Assembly (NCBI GenBank): GCA_030527065.1
Contig: JAUNBO010000035.1
Location: 1 to 13,005 of the forward strand
From: Bacillota bacterium
Lineage (GTDB): Bacteria > Bacillota > Clostridia > Peptostreptococcales > Anaerovoracaceae
Length of the DNA: 13,005 nucleotides
Direction of reading: 5' to 3'
This document shows positions 1 through 6,274 of the stretch, piece after piece. Below the pieces are notes generated by a model. That model ran no database searches. It saw nothing but the letters and a program-made list of their open reading frames with translations, and was not told where the DNA came from. The first letter of the stretch is position 1; every line of letters begins with the position of its first letter. The translations under genes and the position numbers were made by a program.

Positions 1-32
1 AACCTGACAGTATAAGTGAACTCATAGGCCAT
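1..32 (-). CDS. RelE/ParE-like toxin, second copy, cut by the left edge
   Basis: Only the start is visible: ATG at 32 (minus strand) and ten codons, MAYEFTYTVR, running off the window. These residues are identical to the first ten of the complete RelE-like toxin at 612-878. The ATG overlaps the stop of the chimeric gene upstream in a TGATG arrangement, exactly as in the intact AbrB/RelE pair, so its translation is probably coupled to that gene. The repeat reaches base 1, so a second full toxin may continue outside the window; whether it is intact cannot be seen. Confidence 0.6.
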   Translation of the reverse strand, partial: MAYEFTYTVR

Positions 33-142
33 CAATTTGCCTCTAACTTTTCAAATAGCTTATCTACGTTATCGAATACAGGCTGCTCTCCAGAAGCGAT
101 TTTCTCTTTGGCCTCCGCAATTTCCTTCCGAAGCTGGTCCAG
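1..142. repeat. Direct repeat, copy A (matches 847-988)
   Basis: These 142 bases match 847-988 with five substitutions (at 56, 92, 101, 127 and 137; about 96% identity) in the same orientation. The repeat covers the 3' third of the AbrB-type antitoxin gene and the start of the RelE-like toxin gene. It ends abruptly at 142/143, where copy A passes into HepT-like sequence. Its other end lies beyond base 1. Confidence 0.95.
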
Positions 143-238
143 TTTAAAAGATTCAAAATCATTTTCACATCTATTTAAATTGTCTTCTATTCGCTCACAA
201 TATCTGACTATTTTCTCTAAAACAATTTTATCTCGCAC
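32..238 (-). CDS. HepT-like N-terminus fused in frame to AbrB-type antitoxin C-terminus
   Basis: A 68-residue product is predicted from a GTG at 238. An upstream in-frame TTG (268) and ATG (259) exist, but GTG 238 gives the usual HepT start and an 11-nt overlap with the MNT gene, the same overlap seen in the intact pair at 1568-1578. Residues 1 to about 32 (VRDKIVLEKIVRYCERIED...) resemble the first helices of HepT/DUF86 toxins. From about residue 34 (LDQLRKEIAEAKEK...) the protein matches the last 35 residues of the AbrB-type antitoxin at 878-1138 with one change (Lys for Glu). The HepT part lacks the RX4H active-site region, and the AbrB part lacks the DNA-binding domain. It precedes a second RelE-like toxin. 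It may be a neutralising fragment or a deletion scar; which one is inference. Confidence 0.65.
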   Translation of the reverse strand: MRDKIVLEKIVRYCERIEDNLNRCENDFESFKLDQLRKEIAEAKEKIASGEQPVFDNVDKLFEKLEAN

Positions 239-533
239 TTCGATAAAGCAACACCTCATCTCCTGCAATCATATCCAAAAAACTTTTATCCGATATATCT
301 CTTGTAATCAGATCAACAGGCAATTCCAACGCATCCTCCAATGCCAGCCGGAATCCGGATAACGCAAAGAGTCCCCGGAGGGCTCCTTTTTCAATTAAAA
401 AATCCACATCACTTCCCAGTGCGGCCGTCCCTTTAGAATAAGAGCCAAACAGGGATAAGCTTTCTACACCGTATTCCTCCGCAATCGGTGTGACGATTTT
501 TTTTATCTCGTTGACCGTATATCGTCCCTTCAT
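228..533 (-). CDS. MNT-domain nucleotidyltransferase antitoxin (MntA-like), copy 1
   Basis: This 101-residue protein is of the minimal nucleotidyltransferase family. It carries GSX10DXD (G30-S31, D42-V43-D44) and a third acidic residue in the PVDLI strand (D74), which together form the metal site. In MntA/HepT systems the MntA protein modifies and silences the HepT RNase by adding AMP to a tyrosine; that is family knowledge. The start has a good site, AAGGAGG nine bases before ATG 533. The 3' end overlaps the next gene by 11 nt, but that partner is truncated and fused to another protein, so this antitoxin appears to have lost its cognate toxin. It differs clearly in sequence from the MNT protein at 1291-1578, so it is not a recent copy of it. 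Confidence 0.85.
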   Translation of the reverse strand: MKGRYTVNEIKKIVTPIAEEYGVESLSLFGSYSKGTAALGSDVDFLIEKGALRGLFALSGFRLALEDALELPVDLITRDISDKSFLDMIAGDEVLLYRSAR

Positions 534-557
534 TTCAGAAACCCTCCTTTCAGCGAT

Positions 558-586
558 ATTATATCAATTTGCAAAAGTGTATGCAA
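558..586 (-). promoter_or_regulatory. Promoter of MNT copy 1
   Basis: On the minus strand, TTGCAT (586-581) and TATAAT (563-558) are separated by 17 bases. Transcription would start near 551, about 18 nt before the ATG at 533, with AAGGAGG in between. The spacer contains TTTTGCAA, giving the dyad TTGCA-N8-TGCAA with the -35 box. No terminator is seen between the RelE-like gene (stop at 612) and this promoter, so upstream transcripts may also read in. Confidence 0.7.
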
Positions 587-611
587 TATTAAAACTTCGT
601 TGAATCAGCTC

Positions 612-878
612 TTAAAACTGCTTCAGGATATCATGGTGTCCCACATCAAGGAGGATGATCCACCGGTCGCCCTCATAAAACCAGATGATGCGAATGTCCA
701 TATTTACGCTGCATTCAAACAGCCCGTCCGTTCCCTGTATCCGCTTTGTCCTCAAGGACGGATGGAGCGGGTTCTCCGCCAAAAGTGAAAGCTTCCGCTT
801 TAATTGCGTTTTTTCCCGGGCTGTCAGACTTTTAAAATGCTTTTGAAACCTGACAGTATAAGTGAACTCATAGGCCAT
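612..878 (-). CDS. RelE/ParE-family toxin
   Basis: An 88-residue basic protein starts at ATG 878; the TTG one codon earlier is less likely. It has the general form of RelE/ParE superfamily toxins: an N-terminal strand (YEFTYTVRFQKHFKSL), a lysine- and arginine-rich helix, the NPLHPSLRTKRIQG segment, then strands ending DIRIIWFYEGDRWIILLDVGHH. Family members either cleave mRNA on the ribosome or inhibit gyrase; the sequence does not settle which. The ATG overlaps the antitoxin stop (TGATG), indicating coupled translation. The gene lies downstream of an AbrB-type antitoxin, a recognised pairing. The first ten codons recur at the left window edge, part of a 142-base repeat. Confidence 0.85.
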   Translation of the reverse strand: MAYEFTYTVRFQKHFKSLTAREKTQLKRKLSLLAENPLHPSLRTKRIQGTDGLFECSVNMDIRIIWFYEGDRWIILLDVGHHDILKQF

Positions 879-988
879 CAATTTGCCTCTAACTTTTCAA
901 ACAGCTTATCTACGTTATCGAATACAGGCTGCTCTCCGGAAGCGATCTTCTCTTTGGCCTCCGCAATTTCCTCCCGAAGCTGATCCAG
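847..988. repeat. Direct repeat, copy B (matches 1-142)
   Basis: This is the second copy of the repeat, lying within the intact AbrB/RelE pair. Within the antitoxin reading frame only one of the five differences from copy A changes a residue (Glu here, Lys in copy A). Confidence 0.95.
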
Positions 989-1138
989 ATACTTTTTCGG
1001 GTAAACGGCTACCGGCATAAGGCAGATGGTCCCCTCTCTCTCAAAAACATCCAATTTATCCCCTTCCGCAAGACCCAGCTTTTCCACAATTTCCTTTGGT
1101 ATGGTGATTTGTGATTTCTGACGCAATTCAGCCAGCAT
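878..1138 (-). CDS. AbrB/MazE-type antitoxin
   Basis: This 86-residue protein begins with a SpoVT/AbrB swapped-hairpin DNA-binding domain: LRQKSQITIPKEIVEKLGL, then EGDKLDVFEREGTICLMPV. It continues into a charged helix (about 50-66) and a short tail (PVFDNVDKLFEKLEAN) that probably binds the toxin. AAAGGAG lies eight bases before ATG 1138. The stop overlaps the toxin start. Proteins of this type neutralise the toxin by binding it and repress their own operon; the perfect dyad at 1164-1194, 26 bases upstream, is the obvious operator. The C-terminal third is the part repeated in the chimera at 32-238. Confidence 0.88.
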   Translation of the reverse strand: MLAELRQKSQITIPKEIVEKLGLAEGDKLDVFEREGTICLMPVAVYPKKYLDQLREEIAEAKEKIASGEQPVFDNVDKLFEKLEAN

Positions 1139-1163
1139 ACGATCAACTCCTTTGCATACGCTC

Positions 1164-1194
1164 GAAAGTGAGAATTTCTTATTTTCTCACTTTC
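1164..1194. promoter_or_regulatory. Perfect inverted repeat, likely AbrB operator
   Basis: Eleven-base arms GAAAGTGAGAA (1164-1174) and TTCTCACTTTC (1184-1194) match perfectly across a 9-base AT-rich spacer. The dyad sits between the divergent AbrB and MNT genes and directly downstream of the AbrB -10 box, so it would cover the start point (near 1188). This fits autorepression by the AbrB antitoxin. It has no T-tract, so it does not look like a terminator. Confidence 0.7.
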
Positions 1195-1223
1195 AGTATA
1201 TAGTCATGCCACAAAAAAAGCAA
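1195..1223 (-). promoter_or_regulatory. Promoter of the AbrB/RelE operon
   Basis: On the minus strand, TTGCTT (1223-1218) and TATACT (1200-1195) are 17 bases apart. The -10 box is good (5 of 6); the -35 keeps only the TTG. The predicted start falls inside the dyad at 1164-1194. Confidence 0.55.
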
Positions 1224-1238
1224 GAGAAAACATCGTGG

Positions 1239-1267
1239 TTGCATGGAGTACATTTTGCAAGTATAAT
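1239..1267 (+). promoter_or_regulatory. Promoter of the MntA/HepT pair
   Basis: TTGCAT (1239-1244) and a perfect TATAAT (1262-1267) are 17 bases apart, with TTTTGCAA in the spacer. The same boxes and spacing occur before MNT copy 1. The start would be near 1274, leaving a very short leader before the ribosome binding site AGGGAGG (1276-1282). Confidence 0.7.
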
Positions 1268-1290
1268 AAGCATGCAGGGAGGTGGAGGAT

Positions 1291-1578
1291 TTGCCGGATT
1301 TCAAACAAATAGAAGAGTGTGCCAGACAGGCGGCACAGAAGTATCCTATCAAGTGCATTTCGTTGTTCGGTTCTTATGCCGAGGGACGCCAGACTGCTGC
1401 CAGCGATGTTGATTTGCTGGTGGAATTTCTCATGCCTTCCGTTTCTCTGCTGACCCTGGCCGGCGTCAAGGCTCATTTTGAAGACAGCCTGTCCGTTCCG
1501 GTGGACGTGCTCCACGCCCCGCTGCCGGATGATTCCATATTACAGATAGGAAAGGTGCTGCCACTTTATGAACAGTAG
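1291..1578 (+). CDS. mntA: MNT-domain nucleotidyltransferase antitoxin (MntA-like), copy 2
   Basis: This is a protein of about 95 residues of the MntA family. GSYAEGRQTAASDVD supplies the GSX10DXD motif, and SVPVDVL supplies the third acidic residue. TTG 1291 is preferred because AGGGAGG lies eight bases upstream; GTG 1282 would extend it by three residues but sits directly against the purine tract. The gene overlaps HepT by 11 nt. In this family the enzyme adds AMP to a tyrosine near the HepT active site and so blocks the toxin. The partner here is intact, unlike that of the MNT gene at 228-533. Confidence 0.85.
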   Translation: MPDFKQIEECARQAAQKYPIKCISLFGSYAEGRQTAASDVDLLVEFLMPSVSLLTLAGVKAHFEDSLSVPVDVLHAPLPDDSILQIGKVLPLYEQ

Positions 1579-1900
1579 AGACCTGCAGTTTATCCGAAAA
1601 ATCATCTCTGAGATCGATGTGGCCAACGGATTCATTGACGACATGAGCTACGACGAGTTTGCCGGCGATGAATTGATTCGCCGCGCCGTATGCATGACAT
1701 TGATAAATATCGGCGAGTTGGTAAAGGGCCTCAGCGGCGAACTGCGCACTGCCAATCCCCATATCCCCTGGCGCAGCATCTCCGGGTTACGGGACCTGGC
1801 CGCCCATAAGTATCAGACCTTGCGCATGGACGACGTGTGGAAGACACTGCGGGACGATTTGACGCCACTGAAGGCGGAGCTGGAAAAGATGAGTGAGTAA
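1568..1900 (+). CDS. hepT: HepT-like RNase toxin (DUF86)
   Basis: A 110-residue helical protein of the HepT/DUF86 family. The diagnostic HEPN motif is present as R75-x4-H80 followed by K-Y82 (RDLAAHKY); in characterised systems the Arg and His form the RNase site and the nearby Tyr is the residue modified by MntA. The conserved core CMTLINIGELVKGLS is also seen. The start ATG 1568 lies inside the MntA gene in another frame, giving an 11-nt overlap and coupled translation. A strong terminator follows 29 bases after the stop. The length is normal for the family, so the module looks functional. Confidence 0.88.
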   Translation: MNSRDLQFIRKIISEIDVANGFIDDMSYDEFAGDELIRRAVCMTLINIGELVKGLSGELRTANPHIPWRSISGLRDLAAHKYQTLRMDDVWKTLRDDLTPLKAELEKMSE

Positions 1901-1929
1901 CACAAAAAGAGGGGCTCTTATACATTCAC

Positions 1930-1965
1930 CAGGGCGCAGCCACCGGCTGCGCCCTGATCTTTTTC
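1930..1965 (+). terminator. Rho-independent terminator after hepT
   Basis: A perfect 12-bp stem (1930-1941 with 1945-1956, arm CAGGGCGCAGCC) with a 3-base loop is followed by ATCTTTTT. On the minus strand no T-tract follows the stem, so it should stop hepT transcripts but not clearly those of selB, which ends at 2004 on the other strand. The rest of the gap to selB shows no other feature. Confidence 0.9.
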
Positions 1966-2003
1966 ATCATCTCCTGTGGGCACAAAAAAGCCCGCTTCAT
2001 TGC

Positions 2004-3917
2004 CTATCCTATGAGTATGCGGACGTCTCCTTCCATGCGGGTGATTTTCTCCCGGTCCAGGTATTCCAATATGGCCACGGTATATTTCCGGGAGCTTCCG
2101 ATCAGGTCCCGGAACTCCGCCAATGAAATGCTGCCTTTCTCTTTTGCAAAGGCCCGGAGCTGCTCTACCGCCGGCTCCAGCGCATGAGCATGAATGTAGC
2201 AGCCGTCCTTCAACCTTACCAGCACCCCTTCCGCCACAAGCCGGCCAAGCATCTGCTTTGCAGTCTTCTTGTCCTTTTCCGCTGCAAGGAGCTCTTCTTC
2301 TTCCGGCGCCTCTACGCCCTTTTCCAGGCAGAGCCGCTCCAGACGGTCCCGCAGAGCCTTATGCTCCTCTGAGTATTCCTGCCCCAGTTCCGCCAGGGAC
2401 ACCATATTTTCCCGCTCCTGAAAACGGCCATCCTCCAGGACCAGTTCTGCGAAAGTTTCCGCCCCCTTTATCCCTTCTATGCGGAGCTTGCTCATAAAGC
2501 GCTTCCGGAATTCCTCCTTGCGCATCCCGGCCATGACGGGATTTTCCTTGTGATACTCCTCCAGAATGCGGCCGGCGGCAGACCGCCCTTCCTCCAGATA
2601 TTCTCTGTGTATCACCAGTTCTTTTTTCAGGGCTACCGCCTTCCCCTCTTCCAGCAGAGGCGCCAGTTCTTTTTCCGTTTCCGCCAGAGTTTTTCCCAGG
2701 CTGCCCGCCAGGCGGCGAAGGTCCCACAAGCTGCGGCTGCCCTCCTTCAGGACCTGCTCCGTCACCGCTGATTCCACACCGCTCTCCCGTATTCTCAGCG
2801 CCTCCAGCACCTCAGGGCGAAAGCGCTTCCTGCGGGGCGGATCGGCGTCCAGCACCATGCCGCCGCCAATGGATTCCAGAGGAGAATAAAAGCGGAGAAT
2901 GAAGCGGTCACCCCGGCGCAAGGCCACCTGCTCTTCAAAACGGAGCTGGGCATAGCCGCTCATGCCTGCCTCCAGAGCCTCTCCATCCAGCAGCACCGCC
3001 TTGCACAGAGCCTCCGCCGAACCATAATAGAAATGGAGGCGGCTGTCGTTGAGCAAGGTCCGGGGGCTGTTTTCAAACATCTGTATCTTCACATCCAGCA
3101 TTCTGGAAACTTCCAGAGAATCCCTGGCAGCCAGCACACAGCCCCTTTCCACCTCTTCTTTTTTTATATTGGCCAGGTTCACCGCCGTCCGCTGCCCTGC
3201 CACAGCCCGTTCCACCATATTGCCGTGGACCTGCAGATTTCGCACCTTGGCTCTGAGTCCCACGGGGTAGATCTCTATCTCATCTCCTACTGCCACAGAG
3301 CCTTCCATAAGGGTCCCCGTCACCACGGTCCCGAAGCCTCCCATGGTGAACACCCGGTCCACAGGCAGGCGGAACAGCGAAGGGTCCTCTCTTCTTTCTC
3401 TGCAATCTCTGGCCATTTCACATAGGAGAGCTTTCAATGTGGAGATGTTTTCCCCGGTATAAGAGGAAACCTCCACCACCGGAGCCCCCTCCAAAAAAGT
3501 GCCCTTCACCAGCTCATCAATGTCTTCCCGCACCACATCCAGCCATTCCCGTTCCGCCAGGTCTGCCTTGGTGACTGCCACGATCCCTTTTTCTATGTGG
3601 AGCATTTTCAGAATATCAAAATGTTCTCTGGTCTGGGGCATGACGCCCTCATCCGCCGCCACCACCAGCAGCACCAGGTCTATGCCCCCTATCCCCGCCA
3701 GCATATTCCTGATAAAGCGCTCATGGCCCGGCACATCTATGATCCCGATCTGCTGTCCGGTTTCCTCGTCCACCAGATCTGCAAAGCCCAGCTCTATGGT
3801 GATGCCCCTTTGCTTTTCTTCCTTCAAGCGGTCCGTGTCCACCCCGGTCAGGGCCTTTATCAGGCAGGTCTTCCCATGATCCACATGGCCTGCGGTCCCT
3901 ACGATGGCATGTCTCAT
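2004..3917 (-). CDS. selB: Selenocysteine-specific elongation factor SelB
   Basis: This 637-residue translation factor takes the place of EF-Tu for Sec-tRNA, binding GTP, Sec-tRNA-Sec and the mRNA SECIS hairpin to decode UGA. GTPase motifs are plain: GHVDHGKT (10-17), RGITIELGF switch region (38-46), DVPGHE (61-66) and TKAD (116-119), the SelB variant of NKxD. EF-Tu-like beta-barrel domains follow, and the C-terminal part (roughly 390-637) has the length and helical character of the winged-helix domains that hold the SECIS. The length is normal (E. coli SelB is 614). ATG 3917 overlaps the LysR stop by 4 nt (ATGA), making it the last gene of the tRNA-Sec-selA-lysR-selB unit. No clear terminator follows on this strand. 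Confidence 0.98.
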   Translation of the reverse strand: MRHAIVGTAGHVDHGKTCLIKALTGVDTDRLKEEKQRGITIELGFADLVDEETGQQIGIIDVPGHERFIRNMLAGIGGIDLVLLVVAADEGVMPQTREHFDILKMLHIEKGIVAVTKADLAEREWLDVVREDIDELVKGTFLEGAPVVEVSSYTGENISTLKALLCEMARDCRERREDPSLFRLPVDRVFTMGGFGTVVTGTLMEGSVAVGDEIEIYPVGLRAKVRNLQVHGNMVERAVAGQRTAVNLANIKKEEVERGCVLAARDSLEVSRMLDVKIQMFENSPRTLLNDSRLHFYYGSAEALCKAVLLDGEALEAGMSGYAQLRFEEQVALRRGDRFILRFYSPLESIGGGMVLDADPPRRKRFRPEVLEALRIRESGVESAVTEQVLKEGSRSLWDLRRLAGSLGKTLAETEKELAPLLEEGKAVALKKELVIHREYLEEGRSAAGRILEEYHKENPVMAGMRKEEFRKRFMSKLRIEGIKGAETFAELVLEDGRFQERENMVSLAELGQEYSEEHKALRDRLERLCLEKGVEAPEEEELLAAEKDKKTAKQMLGRLVAEGVLVRLKDGCYIHAHALEPAVEQLRAFAKEKGSISLAEFRDLIGSSRKYTVAILEYLDREKITRMEGDVRILIG

Positions 3918-4813
3918 TTTTCCTGCTTCTCCTTAAAGTATTCCAGAACAAAGACCCGGAAGGCCTCCGCCACCGGGGAAAGGACAGCGTCTTTTCTGTG
4001 AGCCAGATAAAACCGGCGCTCCGTCGGAAGCCCTGCCACAGGGAAGGTCAAAAGGCCTTCCCCACCGGCAGCCAGCCGGGAAATCACGGAAACGCCCATT
4101 CCCCGGCGCACGCCTTCCTTGATGGCCTCCATACTGTTGCTGCGAAAGACGATCCTGAAGCGTTTCGGATCCAGGCCAATGGCCGCCAGGCTTTCTTCAT
4201 ACGCCTGCCGTGTAGCGGATCCCTGCTCCCGCCAGAGAAAGGAAAATTCCATCAGAGAAGCCGGCTCCACCGGTCCCGGCCCCATGCTCCGGAAGGTTTC
4301 ATTGTCCGGCGTTATCAGCACCATCTGGTCCTCCAGCAGGGGATGATATTCCAGATTCCCGTCTCCCGCCTGTCCCAGAAGCCCCAGCTCGCCCCGGCGG
4401 GCCAGCAAGTTTTTGGCCGCCTGCCGGCTGTCCGACTGCTCCAGATAGAACAGCACGCCGGAATGCCGCTTCTGAAATGCCGCTATCAGCTCCGGCGCCA
4501 GATACTGGCCGGGGATAGAAGATGCCTGGAGCTCCACCACTCCTTCCATACGGTCGGAGAAGCTTTGCAGAGAAAGGGTCGCTTCCTTTCTGATATTCAG
4601 CAGATTCAAGGCGTGATTGTAAAAAATCTTCCCCTGGGGCGTCAGCGTCGGAGCGCCCCCGCTGCGGTCTATAAGGCGGGTCCCCAGTTCCTTTTCCAGA
4701 TTGGCTACATGAGTGCTTATGGTGGACTGCGTCAGGAAAGAGGCGTCGGCCGCTCTGGAAAAGCCGCCGTATTTCACTACGTTTACAAAGGCTTCTATCT
4801 GCTTAAACTCCAT
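3914..4813 (-). CDS. LysR-family regulator, selenium-metabolism-associated type
   Basis: A 299-residue LysR protein. The N-terminal winged helix-turn-helix (about 1-60) contains FSRAADASFLTQSTISTHVANLEKELG in two overlapping stretches typical of the family, and a substrate-binding-like effector domain follows (about 90-290). AAAGGAGG lies six bases before ATG 4813. The gene overlaps selA by 11 nt and selB by 4 nt, so it is made with the Sec machinery. A LysR regulator in this position is recurrent in clostridial selenium loci. Effector and targets are unknown; candidates are the promoters in this window before tRNA-Sec, selD, DUF3343 and yedE. It is encoded within the operon rather than divergently from a target, which is less usual for LysR proteins. 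Confidence 0.92.
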   Translation of the reverse strand: MEFKQIEAFVNVVKYGGFSRAADASFLTQSTISTHVANLEKELGTRLIDRSGGAPTLTPQGKIFYNHALNLLNIRKEATLSLQSFSDRMEGVVELQASSIPGQYLAPELIAAFQKRHSGVLFYLEQSDSRQAAKNLLARRGELGLLGQAGDGNLEYHPLLEDQMVLITPDNETFRSMGPGPVEPASLMEFSFLWREQGSATRQAYEESLAAIGLDPKRFRIVFRSNSMEAIKEGVRRGMGVSVISRLAAGGEGLLTFPVAGLPTERRFYLAHRKDAVLSPVAEAFRVFVLEYFKEKQEK

Positions 4814-6209
4814 TGGGCCCCTCCTTTCCTGCCCGTGCCAGGGCCTCCGCTACCAATTCCAGCTCTTCCTCCATCAGGGTCCGGACCTCCAGCAACACCC
4901 GGTCCCGGACGATGCGAACCACCACCGGCGGCTGTCCTTCCCGAAGCCTTCGTTCCAGCTCCGGAGGGGAGATGACCTGTCCATTCAAGGCTACCGCATA
5001 GCCCGCCAGATCCGTTCCCGGCGCCGCTCCCCCTCCTACCTGCCCGGGAGATTCCACCACCTCCGGACAATATTCGGGAGCTTTCCGCCGCACAAGGGCT
5101 TCCAAGCGCCTTGCCCGGTTGCGAAGCTGATCCGGAGAAGCGGTTATCATGGACAGTACCGGGATCTCTTCCAGGGCTCTTTCCGGCTCCAGATAAAGAC
5201 GGAAGGTCTCTTCCAGCGCCGCCAGGGTCATCTTGTCTATGCGCACCGCCCGGGCAAGGGGATGTTTCTTCATCTTCTCCACATATTCCCGTTTTCCCAC
5301 TGCAATGCCCGCCTGGGGCCCGCCCAGGAGCTTATCTCCGCTGAACAGCACCAGGTCTGCACCGCTCTTCACCGCCGCCGTGACCACCGGCTCATCGACG
5401 CCGTATTTCTGCAGGTCCGCCAGCAGGCCGCTCCCCATATCATAGACCAGAGGCAAGGCTTTTTCCCGCCCCAGCTCCGCCAGCTCTTCCAATGTGGCCT
5501 CCGCAGTAAAGCCCACGATCCGGTAATTGCTGGTATGGACCTTCAGCAGAACCGCCGTGCTTTCTGTAACAGCCCCCCGGTAATCCGAGAGCTTCGTCTT
5601 GTTGGTGGTGCCCACCTCCTTCAGCCGGGCTCCCCCCAGCGCCATGATTTCCGGCACCCGGAAAGACCCTCCGATCTCCACCAGCTCTCCCCGGGAGACG
5701 ATGACCTCACCCCCCGCTGCCAAGGCAGAAAGGCACAGCAATACGGCAGCGGCGTTGTTGTTCACCACCATGGCCGCTTCCGTTCCGGTAATTCTCGTCA
5801 GAAGTTTTTCCACATGGCTATGGCGGGATCCCCGGCTTCCTTCCCCCAGGTCGTATTCCAGGGTGGAATAGTGGCCCGCCACTTCCTCCACATTTTCGCA
5901 GATCCGGGAGGATAAGGGGGCCCGGCCCAGATTGGTATGGAGGACCACGCCGGTGGCGTTGATCACCCGCCTCAGGCTCCGGCGTCCCAGCCGCTCTATC
6001 CGCCGTACCGCCGCCTCCGCCACGGCGTCCATGTCCGTGGAAACCTCTTCCCCTTTCAGTATGGCCTCCCGCAACAGCTCCAGAGTTTCTCTCACTCCGT
6101 CCGCTATGAGGGGCCGGGGCAAGGCTCCAAAAAACACAAATAGGCGCTGATCCTGCAGCACCTGATCCATTTTAGGGATGCTCCTCAGCATCTCCTGCTT
6201 GCTATTCAT
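4803..6209 (-). CDS. selA: L-seryl-tRNA(Sec) selenium transferase SelA
   Basis: SelA is a decameric PLP enzyme that converts Ser-tRNA-Sec to Sec-tRNA-Sec using selenophosphate. From ATG 6209 the protein has 468 residues (E. coli 463). Recognisable are INATGVVLHTNLGRAPLS (83-100), the GSRGSRHSHVE segment (125-134), VVNNNAAAVLL (148-158), and the PLP lysine K293 in SGDKLLGGPQAG, close to K295 of E. coli. ATG 6209 has AGGA eight bases upstream and gives the usual N-terminus; ATG 6218 and TTG 6233 are in-frame alternatives. It begins 65 bases after the tRNA-Sec gene with no visible terminator between, and overlaps the LysR gene by 11 nt. Confidence 0.98.
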   Translation of the reverse strand: MNSKQEMLRSIPKMDQVLQDQRLFVFFGALPRPLIADGVRETLELLREAILKGEEVSTDMDAVAEAAVRRIERLGRRSLRRVINATGVVLHTNLGRAPLSSRICENVEEVAGHYSTLEYDLGEGSRGSRHSHVEKLLTRITGTEAAMVVNNNAAAVLLCLSALAAGGEVIVSRGELVEIGGSFRVPEIMALGGARLKEVGTTNKTKLSDYRGAVTESTAVLLKVHTSNYRIVGFTAEATLEELAELGREKALPLVYDMGSGLLADLQKYGVDEPVVTAAVKSGADLVLFSGDKLLGGPQAGIAVGKREYVEKMKKHPLARAVRIDKMTLAALEETFRLYLEPERALEEIPVLSMITASPDQLRNRARRLEALVRRKAPEYCPEVVESPGQVGGGAAPGTDLAGYAVALNGQVISPPELERRLREGQPPVVVRIVRDRVLLEVRTLMEEELELVAEALARAGKEGPNGV

Positions 6210-6274
6210 CTCTTTCATCCTGCCTTCCCACAACGGCCTCCGAAGCTCCGGGCCCTTTGGCGCTTAAGATAAAA

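Noticed and set aside
1152..1412. Plus-strand open frame across the dyad and into mntA copy 2
   Set aside because: It crosses the operator and promoters, has no ribosome binding site and no family resemblance.
1960..2003. A terminator for selB in the short gap after its stop
   Set aside because: The strong stem at 1930-1956 has no T-tract in this direction, and the GGGC/GCCC pairing near 1978-1994 is only four pairs; I cannot support a selB terminator.
3998..5915. Long plus-strand open frames opposite lysR and selA (325 and 400 codons)
   Set aside because: They are antisense to genes with clear family motifs, have no recognisable domains and are proline/arginine/histidine-rich, as expected from GC-rich shadow frames.
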